Shown here piece after piece: positions 58,503 to 64,000 of a stretch of DNA of 64,000 nt. Numbering within the stretch: the stretch's first letter is position 1; each line of letters starts with the position of its first letter. Both the position numbers and the translations under genes were made by a program. The notes beneath the pieces were generated by a model that did not search any database, had not been told where the DNA came from, and worked only from the letters and a program-made list of their open reading frames with translations. This stretch comes from Ophiura sarsii (taxonomy: Eukaryota; Echinodermata; Ophiuroidea; Amphilepidida; Ophiuridae), in contig CM069445.1 in the NCBI GenBank assembly GCA_035610835.1, positions 31,546,811 to 31,610,810 of the forward strand, read 5' to 3'.

Positions 58503-58984
58503 CTGCACGCTCCAATTCCTGTAATTCCTGTTCAGGTCAATTCATTTGGAAATCAATTCTGGTGCGCGTATTGTCACAGTTATTTGAACGCCCGCGTCAC
58601 TACCACACCCGACATCAGACGCGCCACTGGAGTATACATACATGTATATAATGATGTGCTCGATTTCAAATAATTTCGTTAACATTTGAATACTTTTATC
58701 GTATGTTTAAACTTAAGATCAGTATGCTGAAGTCATTTCGTACACAATCAGTACAGTACTTCTCTATATCTCAAGGGTATTTATTACGAGCGCATCATGT
58801 TGTGCGAAGCGTACTCTAATGTTTGTCTGAAATGTATATATGTAGAATATACCAAACACGCCCGATTGGTATAAATAGCCGTTATTGCCTAGCTACATTT
58901 AAACGATGGACCCAATAATGGATCCTGAAAGGAACGCATGAATACTAATCTTATCAATTTGCCCGTCTGGGAAAGAGGCTGCTT

Positions 58985-59330
58985 ATAACGTGAGTGTTGT
59001 TGGAGCAACCGGCGACCAAGTCATGAGCATGGCAGCCTCGTAGTGGGGGAGCGTGCAGGGGCCAAGGGAAAGGCCCCTGTAGCTAACCCAGGCGCCAACC
59101 TGCAGTCTCTTTCCTGTGGGTGACTGTTTCTGTGTAACCGCCCCAAGTGGTGGGTGGGAGGGTAACGCAACATAACACCACCGAGAAAGTTTGTTCTGTA
59201 GTATAGGCTGTGATTGCAGCCCAGCAAGTGAAATACCTCCGTAGTATAGGCTGTGATAGCAGCCCAGCAAGTGAAGGAGGCTATAAGAGCAAGTATGCAC
59301 AATAGATTATGAACCAATTAGCCTCGGGGA
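58985..59330. other. GC-rich unassigned segment with 42-bp tandem duplication
   Basis: GTAGTATAGGCTGTGAT(T/A)GCAGCCCAGCAAGTGAA occurs at about 59198 and 59240. The upstream part is GC-rich (GGGGCCAAGGGAAAGGCCCCT). It looks like part of a repeat element, but I cannot identify it; overlapping minus-strand frames are not supported. Confidence 0.5.
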
Positions 59331-59418
59331 GGCTGACGTTGATGTATGCAATGACCCACTGACAGTCATTTGAACTTGAAAGACGCTAACCTAAATGTGT
59401 TTACCGATTTATGGTCGG

Positions 59419-59439
59419 GAGAGCCTTGAAGAGGCTCTC
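59419..59439 (+). other. Small perfect hairpin
   Basis: GAGAGCCT and AGGCTCTC pair over 8 bp around a 5-base loop. No associated gene, so no role is assigned. Confidence 0.4.
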
Positions 59440-59731
59440 GTATTTGTATGTGATAATGGATGATCGCATCAGTCCATTGGAGACCGATGTGCGTGATTGT
59501 TGGTTGCCATATCGTAATTTGCTGACGTGGCGTAGGCATACACCTGTAATGATTAGGATTGTTTTCTCATAGATTAAATAGACTCTTTTATCTCGAATTT
59601 CTTCATTTGACCGTCCGCCATATGGTCTAGCATTAGCGTCAAACTACCTAGAGAAGACTTAGTATGGACGATGTGCGCATGGGTACCTCATGTGTGCCTC
59701 GCGGAAACGTGCAGAAGTTAATGGCTAGTAT

Positions 59732-60404
59732 ATAAAGACATCAAAAAAAGTAACGCGGCTGTTGTAAAAGCACCTATAATTTTAAAATAGTTACTCATAT
59801 TCTAAAAATGAGAACACCAGGAGACGGACAATTTAATTACGGTGATTTTGACACCTTGTTTGTTAAAATCGATAAAGTATTGTTGTCGCGGTATGTGCTT
59901 ACAGATGAAAAGTGCCATTTTCATTGTTACATTAACTCCTATTGATCTCTCTGATTCAGCGTGAAGATAATAGGGGGAATTTTGATAGTTTGTCCATGGC
60001 GATGACCTGTCCTGTCTGTCTTTTCGGACCTTCTGAGCATTTGGAGTTTTAAATTCATCCTTTTTAATTGTAAAGAAGTACGCCTGTCATCCCCATTAAA
60101 TTTGTCCCGGATTATGCTAATCAAGTTTACAGCACAACAAGAACAGCTAATCAAAATTCCCGCTATTATCTTCACGCTGAATCAGAAAGTTCAATAGGAG
60201 TTAATGCAACAATGGAAATGGCACTTTTTATCTGTAAGCACATACCGCGACAACAATACTTTATCGATTTTAACAAACAAGGTGTCAAAATCACCGTAAT
60301 TAAATTGTCCGTCTCCTGGTGTTCTCATTTTTAGAATATGAGTAACTATTTTAAAATTATAGGTGCTTTTACAACAGCCGCGTTACTTTTTTTGATGTCT
60401 TTAT
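59732..60404. mobile_element. Foldback element with ~258-bp arms
   Basis: 59732-59990 and 60147-60404 are near-perfect inverted repeats (from ATAAAGACATCAAAAAAAGT through GATTCAGCGTGAAGATAATA), separated by about 156 bp of unique sequence. The arms make up over three quarters of the element, as in foldback or long-TIR MITEs. No transposase; frames such as 60338-60613 just read through the arm. Confidence 0.85.
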
Positions 60405-60859
60405 TAACAATGATAACCCGATCCGATGAGTTATACATTCTGAATCACTTTAAATTATTTTACCTGATTTATACCCGTATACCAATCAAAAACTCAGAAC
60501 CAGATCCAACGTCGCGTTGTGAACTTCCCTGGACGTACCACCTAAATATATTACTACATGATAACATACTACTGTACTGGGTATGCAAATTACATTATGT
60601 CACGACAAAATAAGCCATTAGCGTCCTCTCGCTATGTAAAGATCATGATGGTCGGGGAACATAAGATTGTTGTCGCGAAGACCAGAGATTTGAGACGAGG
60701 CACTAATAGACAAATCTGTGGTATTACTAGGTGACAAAATTAGATATCGCTTTAACTGACTTTCCGTGACTGACTTGGTAGGTGAACTTGAACGTTAGTT
60801 CCCGATTAGGATCACGAGGTGATTATGCTGGATGTGAGTGACCAGAGTGAATGCTTCAA

Positions 60860-62785
60860 ACAGAATGTAAGAGCTGTGTTAGGCTAAGAGGGGACATCTC
60901 TGTGGCCTGTATACGTTCATTCTTAAAACCTTGGTCCCGAGGGAGCTGTTTAGGCATGGCTGTGGACCCTATGGAGTCCCGCGACGGAAAACAGACGATA
61001 TTGATGGAGTTGGTTGGTTGAATGACAATATCGCGCGTTTAAGTGAGTGCTTAATGTATGTGTAAGGGAGCCTTAGATCCCTAAGGGACACCTCCGTGTA
61101 TGACCGAGGGGCTCTTTATATATCCGTACAGAAACTGGTGAGTTTCGCGATACGACCTAATGTGTAGAGCAGTGGCTTAAAATGAAGGGACACTTTATGA
61201 ATGTGTTAAAATAACGACTATTGCGCATATCTTAGCCATTATTCTATGCAATTGTAGAGATAGTTTGTCTTGACTATATTCATTATTCTTATGCACATAG
61301 GTTAAAGATTCGACTTATCATACTGAATATTATTCCCCGGCATACACTTTGTATCGCTAGGTGTATGGGGAAGTATCAGTTTCTAGTTATCTAGTATTTT
61401 AAGCTGAAATGCCGTACTGATGCGTAGCATGCTGATTTTTGACGATGTTTTCAATACTGAAATATCAGCCTTGGGTCTATTTCAGTAGTTATGTTTAGGC
61501 TATAATATTTATTATCATCACTGCTGTGACAGTAGGTATAGGGCGCTCGGGCTAATGGTGTTGCTATTTTAGGAAATTTAAGAGATTGGTGGACCTTGCA
61601 AGTGTAACCATTGGTAACTGGCATTGAACTTTACTTCACTTAATACCAGGTCAGAGGTGACATGAAGCATGTCTATAAAGCACAGTATTAGCAGATATTG
61701 GTAAAGAGAGATTTCTCAATATACATAGATGTGCCTGCAATTGAACCCATATTCGCAAGGTTAGAGGTGATACAAAATATGCCTATACTGTACAGGTAGA
61801 AATGGTATTATTATGCGACGAATCCGGGGGAAGGGGGCACCTTCTTGTTTGAACGGCCGTGCGTTCTGCAAAACGGAAGATAATGATGGGTTGGTAAAAT
61901 TGAGTGAGTGCTAGACTTTTGTCATGAGTGGAAAAGAGCGTTATGTCCCGAGGGGACCGTGTAAATGGAGATAACTATACCCCGTGAGGACGTATCGGTG
62001 TACGATGGAGGTAACTAGGTCCCGTGAGGACAGCTATATGGGTATGGAACTGTTGGGTTCCGGAATGACACTCCAGGTGCAGAGTGGTCGGGGACCCATC
62101 CTACCTGCTTCGGGTGCGGAATAATTGGGAATGTGTTGTCAACTGTACATGACTATTATGTACATATCCCAGTCATTATTAGGGAAAATAATCGTACTAG
62201 TATTTAATTCACGATATTGTACAGCACCTACGTTGGCGATACTGTTGACTTGTACGCTAGTTTAGCAATGTTTAACCATGGTTTAACGCAATTTTTAATA
62301 ATTCCCCAGACATGGCTGTTTTGCCTATAGATCGACTATGTAACTATGGTGACTGGGGGAACAACTCCTAGGGTTTACCAGTATAGCTGACAGCGAGCCA
62401 CATTTCAGAGTGATAGCTCGCAGGTCTTTGCAAATATGTTCAAACTAACTGAAAATAACGGCCCCTATATTAATTACTAATCCTAGAGCCTGTGGCACAA
62501 GGCACTCGGACTAGTCGTTCTAATATTACGGCAGAAAGAATAACTGGTGAACTGATATTGAACTTAAACAACCATAGTAGCAGGTCACAGGTGACAAGAC
62601 ACCGCGCATTTGCAGCGTAGTATTAGCAGATATTGGCAAAGAGGTTTGTTAATTGAACTTGCAGATGTACCCACTATTTCGCGTCCGTGTACTTTTGACA
62701 GGTCAGAGGTGATATGAAGTATACACACTGTATTCGCCGAATTTCGTAAGTCATAATATGAGACCAACCCGGGGAAGGGGGTGAC
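60860..62785 (+). repeat. Diverged tandem duplication, ~940-bp unit
   Basis: Landmarks recur about 940 bp apart: GACGAATCCGGGGGAAGGGG (61819) and GACCAACCCGGGGAAGGGGG (62762); GTATTAGCAGATATTGG(T/C)AAAGAG (61685 and 62620); TTCCCCGGCATAC/TTCCCCAGACATG (61333 and 62302). No open frame is conserved between units. Confidence 0.55.
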
Positions 62786-64000
62786 GACTTTAATATATCC
62801 TTGTTTGTTATGTCGAATTAGAACTGCGGTTTTCCTACTTAAAATAAGAGAGATACCATGTTATCCTAACTTAGTTAAAAGCGTCGTAATACTGTTGTGA
62901 CGTGGTTTTAGGGAAAATACTCGCATGGCGGAGAGGGGATCAGAACACACAGAATAAATATAACGGATATAGCTTCCAAGTTATTTATATATACATTTGA
63001 TTAATTCATCATAAATAGTTCACTTACTCATATTATAAACGAACACAGCACCCAGCATCTAGACTACCCTAAAGAAATGACATGACACGCATCAATCGTG
63101 AGCTTCTGTAACTCAGAGCTCACTAGTCCTGTTGTGTGAATTGAAAACTATATGGCCTAAACTTATCATGAGGTGTTGTCAGCGTGACACGACGACTTGA
63201 ATTGGTCAGAGATATTGGCGCGTAGACTGAATGGGATTCAGAATACGGAAGTACGGTGTTGCCATTTCAAGTCAATCATGGCCTGAATTCTAGATATGGA
63301 AATATCTAGAATTAATAATATCAATATAAATTTAGCGTCACAACATACGCCCTTCCTAACAAAATTGACACCTGACAATTTAACTTAAAGAATGCTGGGT
63401 GAAATATTTATAAAAGAAACTGATATCTTTATCATTTAGAGAAACGAATTATTTATTTCGTCTCAAAATTTAACATGTGCTTTATCCATGTTTCCGTCTG
63501 CCAAATTGACGGCATCTAATATCAGGTTGTATAATTTTAACTATCAGAGAATGTTATTTTATTTTTAAACGAGTGGCCTTAAATATAAATTTATTATTAA
63601 TCTTCTGCGACGCCAAACCTGTGGAAACCTGCGACCGTATTAACCCGGAATTCACGCGAAAAAATTCCAAGTGATTACGCTCACACGGTAAAGAGGGATT
63701 TTTTGTTGTTGAACAAACACGCATACGGGATATCCCTTAAATGGCCTAACACAAACACACACACTCTCATACATAATCCTCTGATTAACGTGTGCGGTCT
63801 AAAGGTTTCATCAAAAGTTGAAGCGCAAAAGAATTGGAAAATTTCCTTCCAATTTCGATGTTTCATACGGAAACATATTTTTCTTATTTCAAAGAAATCA
63901 CGTTTTTGTGACCCTTTAAAATTAAATAGTCATCAATGGTGACTATATATTATGTGTACACAACAAGACAATACAAGACAGACAAAACAAGACAAAGGTA
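62786..64000. other. Unassigned spacer
   Basis: Contains a 12-bp perfect hairpin at 63286-63313 (AATTCTAGATAT, loop GGAA) and ACAAGAC-type microrepeats at 63960-63996. No gene seen. Confidence 0.5.

Noticed and set aside
58983..59317. Two overlapping ~100-codon minus-strand frames
   Set aside because: They read through a GC-rich segment containing a 42-bp tandem duplication; neither has a motif, and two equally long overlapping frames argue against either being real.

Overview
The window is eukaryotic, intergenic, repeat-dominated DNA. It is AT-rich, has no bacterial gene organisation and no complete host gene that I can recognise. The retroelement types (Penelope-like RT plus GIY-YIG, and LINE C-terminal RT tails with short microsatellite 3' ends), long G/C homopolymers and frequent TAGGCCTA-type strings suggest a marine invertebrate, most likely a deuterostome (echinoderm, hemichordate or amphioxus). 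That is inference only. All repeat alignments were made by eye, so repeat ends are approximate unless a target-site duplication fixes them.

Layout. A long non-coding repeat family, here called LR, sets the architecture. Copy L (about 54-11842, +) and copy R (about 51098-56868, -) form an inverted pair enclosing about 39 kb. A second, more diverged pair lies in direct orientation: A (about 22130-26795) and B (about 27041-30955). A short fragment C lies at about 17585-17900. L and R share insertions that A and B lack, and the reverse, so L/R and A/B are two sub-lineages. L is longer because a roughly 118-bp minisatellite (2925-8080) captured a 588-bp LINE 3' fragment and amplified it into five copies at about 901-bp spacing.

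Coding remnants are all from mobile elements: a Penelope-like element just inside L (12076-13593, one in-frame stop) with 77-bp inverted repeats; a frameshifted LINE RT (19236-20556) with a GAGT tail; LINE tails inside L, at 44823-45102 and at 54531-54902; and a second Penelope scrap at 44570-44732. A dispersed, possibly protein-derived sequence containing a DDEV motif occurs at 35.6, 42.3 and 48.6 kb and is unidentified.

Small non-autonomous elements are abundant: eight copies of a TTAA-flanked, piggyBac-type MITE; TA-flanked mariner-type MITEs; a TTA-flanked, Harbinger-type MITE; a 271-338 bp element built from iterated palindromes; TIR elements carrying tRNA-like sequences; a nested GC-rich element at 33.5-35.26 kb; and a 673-bp foldback at 59.7-60.4 kb. 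A 15-base motif recurs about ten times at 38.4-42.4 kb in both orientations, unexplained. The right flank (56.9-64 kb) holds a direct-repeat pair, the foldback and a diverged 940-bp tandem duplication.
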